NCBI GenBank assembly: GCA_937951695.1
Contig: CALFBL010000127.1
Span: 1-9,506, forward strand
Length of the DNA: 9,506 bases
Reading direction: 5' to 3'
From: an uncultured Granulosicoccaceae bacterium
GTDB lineage: Bacteria > Pseudomonadota > Gammaproteobacteria > Granulosicoccales > Granulosicoccaceae
In this document: positions 1 to 6,586 of the stretch, piece by piece
How positions within the stretch are numbered: position 1 is the first letter of the stretch
Layout of the letters: each line of letters starts with the position of its first letter
The notes under the pieces: model-generated
The model's input: the letters and a program-made list of their open reading frames with translations, nothing else
The model's database searches: none
What the model was told of the DNA's origin: nothing
Program-made: the position numbers and the translations under genes

Positions 1-1014
1 CATCGATAAATGCCCGACGCCCTGATCGGTAGCAGCGTTGCAGCCGCGAGGGGACGGGTCGAACACGGTTTGAAACAGCGTATCCCTGCCAGTATGATCA
101 AGGCCGATATCACCGTGCTCACCCGGGTTTGCCAAGTCCAGCTGATGGATGATGGCACTAAATTGCGGGTCAATAATATCGCCTTGTAGCCACATCGACT
201 GGCCACTGGGGGATGGCATGGGAGCACGCCAGGAATCCCACAGATTTCCCTCACCGGCTTTGACCACGTTAAGCTCATCGGTACTGATCCGATAACTCAT
301 CAGGTTATAGCCGCCATCCGGGGCCTCACATCGAAACCCGAATAAATCATCGTCCATGGATTGCATGTAAATATCGCTACCGCCGCGGGCGACACTCCCA
401 GTTCGACATTGTGGTGAAAAATTCCGGATTAGACTGCGACGACCGGTGACCACGTTGTAGGATAAAAACTGACTTTCACTGGAGGCGGCACCACTCACAT
501 AGAACAGCCGGTTCGGATCGTGCCGACTCCAAAACACTTCTTCCAGATCAGCGGCCTGGATGTTTAGGTTCCTCACCGGTTGGTAGCTACGGCCATCGAG
601 CAACTGATAGTCGGAGCCAGTGGCGCTGCGGCGAAACAGCAGCATGAGAGATTCGTCTGCGTTCCAGGTTTGAATGGTGTTGTATAACGGTTTGATCACA
701 TCGCCGGTGCGAGCGTTAGTAATTCGAATGATTCTTGCGCCAAACGCAGGATCATTAAACGCTTGTAGATAACCTGGTTTTTGCATCGGCACCACGGCGC
801 GCGACTGTTGATCGGTTACAGCCGCTTCGCACAAATCCAGCGGTGCGTTGATCGCGGGCAAGAATCCCGGTGTCGACAACAAGGATCGATCGATCGGCAC
901 CAGTGAACTGCACGCCGTTAAAAAATAAGCCATAGTTACAGCCAACCCTGCGCAACGGTTGTGAGAGGGTTCGCACGCGCTATCGACACGCCCGGTTAGG
1001 TAGACAAATGACAT
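1..1014 (-). CDS. Secreted lipoprotein, probable beta-propeller, C-terminus beyond left edge
   Basis: An open frame of 338 codons runs without a stop from an ATG at 1014 to the left edge, so the gene is partial. The start is well supported by GGAG at 1024-1021, six bases upstream. The N-terminus has a basic stretch, a hydrophobic core at about residues 22-34 and a perfect lipobox L-T-A-C (Cys35) followed by Ser-Ser. This predicts signal peptidase II cleavage and probably outer-membrane sorting. The mature part has no enzyme signature that I recognise. It shows recurring strand-turn segments such as RIIRITNARTGDVI, EVFWSRHDPNRLFYVSG and WLQGDIIDPQFSAIIHQLDL, which resemble TolB-like or lyase-type beta-propeller blades. 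The fold is inferred; the lipoprotein nature is read from the sequence. The start lies inside the last codons of the upstream regulator (19-bp overlap), which suggests translational coupling. Confidence 0.82.
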   Translation of the reverse strand, partial: MSFVYLTGRVDSACEPSHNRCAGLAVTMAYFLTACSSLVPIDRSLLSTPGFLPAINAPLDLCEAAVTDQQSRAVVPMQKPGYLQAFNDPAFGARIIRITNARTGDVIKPLYNTIQTWNADESLMLLFRRSATGSDYQLLDGRSYQPVRNLNIQAADLEEVFWSRHDPNRLFYVSGAASSESQFLSYNVVTGRRSLIRNFSPQCRTGSVARGGSDIYMQSMDDDLFGFRCEAPDGGYNLMSYRISTDELNVVKAGEGNLWDSWRAPMPSPSGQSMWLQGDIIDPQFSAIIHQLDLANPGEHGDIGLDHTGRDTLFQTVFDPSPRGCNAATDQGVGHLSM

Positions 1015-2507
1015 TTAGGGCTCCGTGGGCAAGCACCACTTCGGGGGCATATCAAGCGAGCATCTTTTTCGATGCCACGCTCAAGCCAGGCAATATTCAA
1101 TATGCGAGCGACTCGGCTAAATTCGCTCTTCATCGTGTCCGGTATGGCAACCGTGCCGCCATTGGCTATACACGCTTGTCGTAGTTGCATTGCAATCTCG
1201 CGTGCATCGTTACCTTGCGCTGCCAACGCAGGGTTCAAATCAACACCAGCGCACAGCACATGATTCTTTTTCACCATGTCTTCAACTTTTACCGATTCGC
1301 AGCAGTAGATCCGTGGTTCACCACCCACGTCGAGCACAGATATTTGCGCCGATGTACCGGCTTCTGCCGAACTGATCATACGAAACACCGCCCAGTGCTG
1401 ACAGGGATCCTGCACCATCCGCATGTTTCCCCACGGCAGTGGTATGCCATTGCCACGGTACACCGCCAACAGTCTTCCCGGAGGGTACGCATCAAAGTAG
1501 TGCCAATGAGAATACGATGACACCGCTGTCATACGCCGCATACTGACCGATGCGGATACGTCGGCCAAGTCGGCAACGCTGACCTCATGTGCGTGTCGTT
1601 CAAGTAACCGTCTAAACGGCACCTTGGGACACAGCAGCGCACTAGCAAAAAAACTGCACTCAAAATCTCGCCACGCGTGGACGATATCTTGCGCGTCGAC
1701 AGCGTTGGACTGTTCAGTGTAAGCGGTGTCGGTACGGTCAGTCGGCTGATTACCCACGTAGGATGGGCTTTTCACTCCATCGCCAGCGTGCAGTACATGA
1801 TGCCCGATGTAGACCGCTAGATCGTACTTTAAGCGCTGCGGTTGATCCTGTAGGGCCTTGTTCAGTCGTAGGGTTCTTGGCACCTTGAAATAGGAACGAA
1901 CAGTTGACGTGGCAGCGGCACCTAGTTCCACCAGCTCTGTTGCCGAGAGTTGATCAAACCATTCAATATCAAGATCCATTTCCTTGCAGATTTCAAGCAA
2001 CCGGTCTGCCGATATCGGCAACTGCTTTCCCCCGACCGATTCTGCCGACCGCTCAATCTCAGGAAAGTGATTTTGGTGATGTTCCTGGTGAGCTCTTATT
2101 AGTAGGTGCGCAAATTGGCGACCGGATACACCCGTTTGCGAGAGCATCTCCGGAATGGCGATTTGCAAAATCTCATTTGAAAACAAAAAGCTCGGCTCCA
2201 GCGCCATTCCCGCGATGCCGCCGCGATTGCCCTTATCCGGCACGATTGCCTCGTGTTCGGGGACGTCATCGAGGAACCACTTCACATCTTTTTGAAATAC
2301 CGCCGCTATGACTCCAAGCATCGACTCACTTGGGTGTCGTTTTCCACGCTCAATCATGGATAAATAGGACACGGACGGGGCCGATTCTGCGTTGAATTTG
2401 ACACAGCGCGCCGACAGGTCTTCCATCGTCAAGTTATTGTTTTTTCTCAGATTTCGAATCTTGGTACCGAGAAAATGGGCGTTCCGAATTTTGCTTGGAC
2501 TGGTCAT
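996..2507 (-). CDS. HTH_XRE / M78-like regulator of the RamB-PrpR-ScfR type
   Basis: This is probably a transcription factor controlling the divergent aceA region. The frame opens at a GTG at 2522 (508 residues), but an ATG at 2507 (503 residues) is preferred; neither has a clear Shine-Dalgarno. Residues below count from the GTG. Residues 17-85 are a typical XRE helix-turn-helix (LGTKIRNLRKNNNLTMEDLS, then SYLSMIERGKRHPS). Residues 230-310 resemble the M78/IrrE domain: YDLAVYIGHHVLH, then FFASALLCP at 291-299. The zinc-protease HExxH is changed to HHVLH (241-245), so proteolysis is unlikely. The C-terminal part carries Cys407-Cys408, Cys424 and a tail with Cys492, Cys498 and Cys504 (C-x5-C-x5-C). 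This long architecture is that of RamB, PrpR and ScfR, which regulate acetate, glyoxylate or propionate metabolism. The overlap with the lipoprotein gene suggests one transcript. The family call is firm; the exact ligand and targets are inferred. Confidence 0.88.
   Translation of the reverse strand: MTSPSKIRNAHFLGTKIRNLRKNNNLTMEDLSARCVKFNAESAPSVSYLSMIERGKRHPSESMLGVIAAVFQKDVKWFLDDVPEHEAIVPDKGNRGGIAGMALEPSFLFSNEILQIAIPEMLSQTGVSGRQFAHLLIRAHQEHHQNHFPEIERSAESVGGKQLPISADRLLEICKEMDLDIEWFDQLSATELVELGAAATSTVRSYFKVPRTLRLNKALQDQPQRLKYDLAVYIGHHVLHAGDGVKSPSYVGNQPTDRTDTAYTEQSNAVDAQDIVHAWRDFECSFFASALLCPKVPFRRLLERHAHEVSVADLADVSASVSMRRMTAVSSYSHWHYFDAYPPGRLLAVYRGNGIPLPWGNMRMVQDPCQHWAVFRMISSAEAGTSAQISVLDVGGEPRIYCCESVKVEDMVKKNHVLCAGVDLNPALAAQGNDAREIAMQLRQACIANGGTVAIPDTMKSEFSRVARILNIAWLERGIEKDARLICPRSGACPRSPKCHLST
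1015..1025 (-). promoter_or_regulatory. Ribosome binding site deciding the lipoprotein start
   Basis: On the minus strand CGGAG (1025-1021) stands six bases before the ATG at 1014, inside the 3' end of the regulator gene. It favours this ATG over the in-frame ATG just before the lipobox, which would leave no usable signal peptide. Confidence 0.65.
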
Positions 2508-2510
2508 GTT

Positions 2511-2533
2511 TGTAAAATTCACAATGTAAAATT
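2511..2533. repeat. Direct repeat TGTAAAATT x2 at the regulator start
   Basis: TGTAAAATT occurs at 2511-2519 and again at 2525-2533, 14 bp apart start to start, just upstream of and across the alternative start codons of the regulator. A near copy in inverted orientation (AAATTTTTACA, 3003-3013) lies upstream of aceA. The motif is AT-rich, so chance is possible. It loosely resembles the TTTGCAAA core I recall for RamB sites; that likeness is from memory and not a match search. Confidence 0.35.
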
Positions 2534-2563
2534 TTTATTGTTCAATTCTAGTCTAGTTATCAA
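2534..2563 (-). promoter_or_regulatory. Possible promoter of the regulator gene
   Basis: On the minus strand TTGATA (2563-2558, 5/6 match to -35) is followed after 18 bases by AATAAA (2539-2534, 4/6 match to -10). Transcription would begin near 2527, giving a leader of about 20 bases to the ATG at 2507 and almost none to the GTG at 2522. The -35 box lies within the spacer of the inverted repeat at 2550-2569, which would suit autoregulation. Weak matches, so tentative. Confidence 0.3.
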
Positions 2564-2569
2564 TAGACT
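2550..2569. promoter_or_regulatory. Inverted repeat AGTCTA-N8-TAGACT, candidate operator
   Basis: Two perfect 6-bp half sites, AGTCTA at 2550-2555 and TAGACT at 2564-2569, flank an 8-bp spacer in the intergenic region between the divergent regulator and the small unknown gene. The spacing places the half-site centres 14 bp apart. It overlaps the putative -35 box of the regulator. The operator role is inferred from position and symmetry only. Confidence 0.35.
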
Positions 2570-2645
2570 CCTCGCTAACCTGATTACAGCAATCCACCGC
2601 GTAACAGTCACCAAGCATCCACCAACTATTGACAGGGTAGACGAC

Positions 2646-2993
2646 ATGGCCAATTCACAGCACTTTAACGAAGTCGAAGGCAAGCAGGTACTAGCCACCG
2701 AATTTCTCGATCATCAATTCCCACTGCGTATTGGCACCCACGCCGAGGTGAGCTGCTACCTAGTGTATTTCGAACACTTGATGGCGATCAGAACCGACGG
2801 CACCACCACCTCGTTAGTAACCCCATCTCAGTTTCAGGATTCGGACGGCTGCCTCGACGGACCCAACGTAGTCTCGCTCAGCGATGGCAGTACGCACGTG
2901 GAGATACGTTTGTGCAATGCGCCCAAAAGTGCTCAAGAACACCACTCGTGCATTCAGGATGTTCGCATCGATACGGTGTTAGCTACCGGCTAG
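2646..2993 (+). CDS. Unrecognised 115-residue protein upstream of aceA
   Basis: I do not recognise this protein. The chosen ATG at 2646 has AGGG at 2634-2637, eight bases upstream. The same frame stays open leftwards to an ATG at 2475, but that longer version would overlap the 5' end of the divergent regulator and is unlikely. The product is small, soluble-looking and acidic, with no signal peptide or membrane segment. It has four cysteines and two short conserved-looking stretches, EFLDHQFPLRIGTHAEVSCY (residues 18-37) and the region around VSLSDGSTHVEIRLC (about 77-91), which suggest a beta-rich fold. Codon choice resembles the neighbours and there is no internal repeat. It lies 75 bp before aceA on the same strand and divergent to the regulator, so a role tied to the glyoxylate shunt or to sensing is possible but unproven. 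Confidence 0.65.
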   Translation: MANSQHFNEVEGKQVLATEFLDHQFPLRIGTHAEVSCYLVYFEHLMAIRTDGTTTSLVTPSQFQDSDGCLDGPNVVSLSDGSTHVEIRLCNAPKSAQEHHSCIQDVRIDTVLATG

Positions 2994-3002
2994 CTGCGCG
3001 CC

Positions 3003-3047
3003 AAATTTTTACACCATCTGCATTAAGCAATACAAATAACTTATAAC
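3003..3047 (+). promoter_or_regulatory. Possible aceA promoter with -10 TATAAC and no good -35
   Basis: TATAAC at 3042-3047 is a 5/6 match to a -10 box, 21 bp before the aceA ATG. Bases at the -35 distance do not match consensus, which is what an activator-dependent promoter would show. Upstream at 3003-3013 is AAATTTTTACA, an inverted near copy of the repeat at the regulator start. Inference from position; read-through from the upstream small gene is also possible because no terminator separates them. Confidence 0.35.
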
Positions 3048-3068
3048 TATCACGGATTCACCCAGACA

Positions 3069-4667
3069 ATGACTACCTACAAGCAAGCTGTAACGGACGC
3101 TGCCAAGATGATTTCTTCTAACGGCGATTCTTGGTCAGCAATTAACCCCGAATCGGTCGCACGCATGCAGCTGCAAAATCGTTTTAAAACGGGATTGGAC
3201 ATCGCCAAGTACAACGCGAAGATCATGCGTGATGATATGGCCCACTATGACCGCGATTCGTCGCAGTACACCCAATCGTTGGGTTGCTGGCACGGCTTTA
3301 TTGGCCAACAAAAAATGATTAGTATTAAAAAACATTTTGCCTCGACCAAAGGACGTTACCTGTACTTATCGGGCTGGATGATCGCGGCTCTGCGCTCAGA
3401 GTTTGGCCCTCTGCCCGATCAATCCATTCACGAAAAAACCAGCGTACCGGCTCTGATTGAAGAGCTATACACTTTTTTAAAACAGGCGGACGCGCGAGAG
3501 CTGCGTCATTTGTACACCGACCTCGATGAGGCACGCGCTGCCGGCAATGAAGTGGGCGAAAAAGCGGCACTGGACAAGATCGATAATTTCCAGACGCATG
3601 TGGTACCCATCATTGCCGATATTGATGCCGGTTTCGGTAATGAAGAAGCCACCTACTTGCTCGCAAAAAAAATGATTGAAGCCGGCGCCTGTTGTCTGCA
3701 AATAGAGAATCAGGTCTCGGACGTTAAGCAATGCGGTCATCAGGACGGTAAGGTAACAGTGCCTCACGAAGACTTTATCGCCAAAATAAACGCGTTACGT
3801 TATGCGTTTCTGGAAATGGGTGTGGACGACGGTGTCATAGTGGCTCGTACCGATTCACTGGGCGCAGGATTGACGCAAAAAATACCGGTATCCACCTCAA
3901 AAGGCGATCTGGCCGACCAGTATACCGCGTTCATCGATGGCGAAGAAGTTGTCGATGCCGCAGGTTTACATTCAGGCGATGTCATTATTCCCCGCGGCGA
4001 CAAAATGTTGCGCGCCAAGCGTCTACCCAATGGCTTGTTCGCGTTCAAACCCGGAACCGGTGAAGATCGCTGTGTACTCGATTGCATCACCTCCTTACAA
4101 AACGGTGCAGACTTGCTGTGGATTGAAACCGAGAAGCCACACGTCGGACAGATCGGAGGCATGGTCGATCGTATTCGCGAGGTCATTCCCAATGCCAAGT
4201 TAATCTATAACAACAGCCCGTCGTTTAATTGGACGTTGAGTTTTCGTCAACAAGTATTCGATGCTTGGAGTGAAGAAGATCGGGATATGTCAAACTATGA
4301 TCGCGACGCATTGATGGACATCGAGTACGACGCGTCCGAGCTGTCCACCGAAGCGGACCAGCGCATCCAATCTTTCCAGAAAGACGCAGCCGCTCACGCG
4401 GGCGTGTTCCATCATCTGATCACTCTGCCCACATACCATACTGCGGCTTTATCTACCGATACGCTGGCAAAAGACTACTTTGGCGAGATGGGTATGTTGG
4501 CATATGTGCGAGAAGTACAGCGGCGTGAAATTCGCAACACCCTTGCCTGCGTCAAGCATCAGGATATGGCAGGGTCGAACATCGGCGACGACCACAAAGA
4601 GTATTTCTCGGGTTCGCAGGCGCTAAAAGCCTCTGGCAAAGATAATACGATGAATCAGTTCGGATAG
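3069..4667 (+). CDS. aceA: Isocitrate lyase
   Basis: The enzyme cleaves isocitrate to glyoxylate and succinate, the first step of the cytoplasmic glyoxylate bypass used on acetate and fatty acids. At 532 residues it matches the long Pseudomonas-type form (about 531) rather than the roughly 430-residue E. coli form or the roughly 300-residue methylisocitrate lyase. Visible motifs: GRYLYLSGWM (95-104), the metal-binding DIDAGFG (184-190), the catalytic loop KQCGH (220-224, Cys222) where many isocitrate lyases have KKCGH, VARTDS (258-263), WIETEKP (351-357) and substrate-binding NNSPSFNW (381-388). The extended segment between about 270 and 335 is typical of the long class. The start ATG lacks a strong Shine-Dalgarno. 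No malate synthase gene is in the window, so the second shunt enzyme must be elsewhere. A strong terminator follows. Confidence 0.97.
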   Translation: MTTYKQAVTDAAKMISSNGDSWSAINPESVARMQLQNRFKTGLDIAKYNAKIMRDDMAHYDRDSSQYTQSLGCWHGFIGQQKMISIKKHFASTKGRYLYLSGWMIAALRSEFGPLPDQSIHEKTSVPALIEELYTFLKQADARELRHLYTDLDEARAAGNEVGEKAALDKIDNFQTHVVPIIADIDAGFGNEEATYLLAKKMIEAGACCLQIENQVSDVKQCGHQDGKVTVPHEDFIAKINALRYAFLEMGVDDGVIVARTDSLGAGLTQKIPVSTSKGDLADQYTAFIDGEEVVDAAGLHSGDVIIPRGDKMLRAKRLPNGLFAFKPGTGEDRCVLDCITSLQNGADLLWIETEKPHVGQIGGMVDRIREVIPNAKLIYNNSPSFNWTLSFRQQVFDAWSEEDRDMSNYDRDALMDIEYDASELSTEADQRIQSFQKDAAAHAGVFHHLITLPTYHTAALSTDTLAKDYFGEMGMLAYVREVQRREIRNTLACVKHQDMAGSNIGDDHKEYFSGSQALKASGKDNTMNQFG

Positions 4668-4691
4668 AGCATCCCGCAAGCGCAGGAGTAC

Positions 4692-4724
4692 AAAAAAGGC
4701 GGTCATTATTGACCGCCTTTTTTT
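4692..4724. terminator. Bidirectional intrinsic terminator between aceA and the dehydratase
   Basis: The GC-rich stem GGCGGTCA (4698-4705) pairs perfectly with TGACCGCC (4710-4717) across a four-base loop TTAT. It is bounded by six A residues on the left and seven T residues on the right, so it has a U-tract in both directions. It sits 24 bp after the aceA stop and 25 bp after the stop of the convergent dehydratase gene, and so can end both transcripts. Confidence 0.93.
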
Positions 4725-4749
4725 CTGGATCAACGCCTGAACCCAAATC

Positions 4750-5784
4750 TCAACCGGACAACACACCCGCTAGCCAGACCGGGTCGACATTGCCACCGGT
4801 AATGACCACAACGATGGCGTCGGCGGAATCCTGTGAACCGTGTTTAAGTGCTGCTGCAAGCGCCACAGCCCCACCCGGTTCTGCTACCACTCTCAGTTGA
4901 TCGAAGGCAAACCGTACCGCCTCAATGGCATCCTCTTCGCTGACGGTCAATCCACCGCCGCACAGCTCGGCCATGATCGGAAACGTTAGTTCACCGGGCG
5001 ATGGGGTGATAATCGCATCGCACACCGAATTGGGAACACTCGAGAGTGATTCGCGTTTGCCGCTGACCAGTGATCGGCATACATCGTCAGCCAGTTCAGG
5101 TTCAACGGGGCGAACACAAAACCCTGCAGGGCCGCCAGACTCTGTGTTGCGATTCGTATTGTGACCCTCGTCGGGCTTAAAACCATGCAGCGCAATTGCA
5201 ATTCCGGAGGTCAATCCGCCGCCGCCACAACACACCAATACGGATGCTGTATCCACACCCAGTTCAGCGGCCTGCGCAGCAATTTCAAGCCCACAGGTAC
5301 CTTGCCCGGCGATGACATTCACATCGTCATAGGGCCGAATAAGCGTTAGCCCGCGGGCCTCGGCCAGCGCTTCACCCACCGCCTCTCGACTCTCACCCCG
5401 GGCCCGATCGTAGAACACCACTTCGGCCCCGTAACCTCGGGTATTGCGAATTTTCACCGCCGGTGCATCCTCGGGCATGACTATCACCGCCGGTATGCCC
5501 AGTCTCTTGGCTGCTCGCGCGACACCTTGAGCGTGATTACCCGAGGAATACGCAATCACACCACCGGCCCCTGGCGTTCGTTCATGCATGGTCATGAGCG
5601 CATTCCAGGCCCCGCGCCATTTAAACGAACCCGTGTGCTGCAAACATTCCAGTTTGACGAGCACGCGCTTACCCACCTGCTCATTCAGAGCATCGTTTTC
5701 GATCAAGGGTGTTCGACGGGCAATGGACTCCAGCCTGACGGCTGCTTGCTCTACGTCGGAGAACGAGACACTTAAACTGGACAT
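4750..5784 (-). CDS. PLP-dependent threonine/serine dehydratase-family enzyme
   Basis: A fold-type II PLP enzyme that most likely deaminates threonine or serine to 2-oxobutyrate or pyruvate plus ammonia. Seen: TGSFKWRGA (52-59) with the PLP-binding Lys55, SSGNHAQG (80-87) for the cofactor ring, the phosphate-binding glycine loop GGGGLTSG (187-194), PSPGELTFPI (261-270), AEPGGAVALAA (301-311) and TGGNVDP (329-335). The 344 residues fit the short catabolic class; there is no C-terminal ACT domain, so no isoleucine-type feedback module. A hydrophilic stretch rich in Asn, Thr and Glu at about 205-218 (HNTNRNTESGG) looks like a small insertion before the usual VEPE segment. Serine racemase and beta-hydroxyaspartate dehydratase share these motifs, so substrate is uncertain. 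It is convergent with aceA and divergent from the glutaredoxin gene, hence its own transcription unit. The ATG at 5784 places the PLP lysine at a normal distance. Confidence 0.9.
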   Translation of the reverse strand: MSSLSVSFSDVEQAAVRLESIARRTPLIENDALNEQVGKRVLVKLECLQHTGSFKWRGAWNALMTMHERTPGAGGVIAYSSGNHAQGVARAAKRLGIPAVIVMPEDAPAVKIRNTRGYGAEVVFYDRARGESREAVGEALAEARGLTLIRPYDDVNVIAGQGTCGLEIAAQAAELGVDTASVLVCCGGGGLTSGIAIALHGFKPDEGHNTNRNTESGGPAGFCVRPVEPELADDVCRSLVSGKRESLSSVPNSVCDAIITPSPGELTFPIMAELCGGGLTVSEEDAIEAVRFAFDQLRVVAEPGGAVALAAALKHGSQDSADAIVVVITGGNVDPVWLAGVLSG

Positions 5785-5956
5785 TTAAAAAAGCTCATGG
5801 TGGTGTTAACGTTACATCTGTGGGGACACGGCCGATAATCGTCGACGGCCGCAAGAAACTCGATTGACGACGGGAACTTTACAATGACTTCCGCACTCCA
5901 AAGTCTGACTCGCTAAATTGGCGATGTCAGGCGACAACGAATAAACATTTGGAACA

Positions 5957-6586
5957 ATGATGTCATCGAACCCTGTAAAAGTCATTCTCTACCGATGGGC
6001 TGGTGCCTGGGGCCCACTAAGAGTCAATACCCCCAGTGGTGAGTGTTCGCTTACCGTTGACGTGATAAAAGACACCTTTTCCAATGAGCTTGCGGATATT
6101 CCGGTGGAACTGGAAACCCACGATTGGTTGAGCAAATGGTGGCGTCCTTTAATATTTGGCGGGTGGCACGCCCCCATTGTCATCGTCGGTAATCGCGTTG
6201 TCTCGCAAGGCCACGCTTTAAATCGAGGTGTTCTCACCGAAGCTGTGATTGGAGAGTACGTAAAATCTACCGAGCTTTCCTCGACGCACTTGTTTGGTAA
6301 AGAGAACTGCCCTCACTGTGTCCGGGCCAAGGGTTATCTGGAAAAAGCCCACATCGATTACGAATACCACGATGTGATAAAGGAGCCGCGCTCTCTGTAT
6401 GAAATGCTCGGTCGGGTGAAACCGGTTGTTGGCTCCAAAACACCCATCACAGTTCCCCAGATCTGGTTCAAAGGCGAATACGTCGGCGGCGCGAACGAGC
6501 TTCAAGACATCGTAAAAAGGCCGATTAAAGCCAACCCCGATAGAGGTCAGTGTTCACTATCTCCGGCTGGAAATATAATCACCTAA
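5957..6586 (+). CDS. Tandem thioredoxin-fold / glutaredoxin protein
   Basis: Residues 110-186 are a glutaredoxin domain: HLFGKENCPHC with the redox pair Cys118-Pro-His-Cys121, TVPQIW (165-170) with the cis-proline 167, and GG at 177-178 for glutathione binding. Residues 7-100 form a second domain with YRWAGAWGPLRV, SGEC (27-30), then DWLSKWWRPL and GGWHAPIVIVGNRVV, which looks like a thioredoxin-fold half. From memory, relatives have Cys-Gly-Glu-Cys here; this copy has Ser27 in place of the first cysteine. It is probably a cytosolic thiol-disulfide oxidoreductase or glutathione-dependent reductase; the partner is unknown. Two ATGs (5957, 5960) are possible, with GGA at 5951-5953 better spaced for the second. 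The 209 residues exceed a classical single-domain glutaredoxin (about 85). Its stop overlaps the stop of the convergent transporter. Confidence 0.88.
   Translation: MMSSNPVKVILYRWAGAWGPLRVNTPSGECSLTVDVIKDTFSNELADIPVELETHDWLSKWWRPLIFGGWHAPIVIVGNRVVSQGHALNRGVLTEAVIGEYVKSTELSSTHLFGKENCPHCVRAKGYLEKAHIDYEYHDVIKEPRSLYEMLGRVKPVVGSKTPITVPQIWFKGEYVGGANELQDIVKRPIKANPDRGQCSLSPAGNIIT

Noticed and set aside
884..899. Short GATC-rich run (tandem GATCGATCGATCG)
   Set aside because: It codes for Ile-Asp-Arg-Ser in the lipoprotein and is only three units long; I see no reason to call it a functional repeat.
755..976. A 73-codon minus-strand frame
   Set aside because: It is out of frame with the lipoprotein, whose frame has a lipobox, a good ribosome binding site and continuous open sequence through the same bases.
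1072..1520. Several plus-strand frames of 60-111 codons within the regulator
   Set aside because: They are antisense shadows of a well-supported protein with clear domains and show no motif of their own.
2475..2645. N-terminal extension of the small plus-strand gene to an ATG at 2475 (172 residues)
   Set aside because: It would overlap the 5' end of the divergent regulator and cover the whole promoter region; the ATG at 2646 has a better ribosome binding site.
2629..2657. Perfect TTGACA (2629-2634) as a -35 box
   Set aside because: It lies 12 bp before the ATG at 2646, so the -10 would fall inside the coding region, where AATTCA is a poor match.
5829..5851. Two CGGCCG boxes between the dehydratase and glutaredoxin genes
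   Set aside because: Each is a 6-bp palindrome common in GC-rich DNA; the 172-bp gap shows no convincing promoter or operator that they would belong to.
5864..5885. TTGACG and TACAAT as a promoter for the glutaredoxin gene
   Set aside because: Both boxes match consensus well, but only 10 bp separates them, too short for a sigma-70 promoter.
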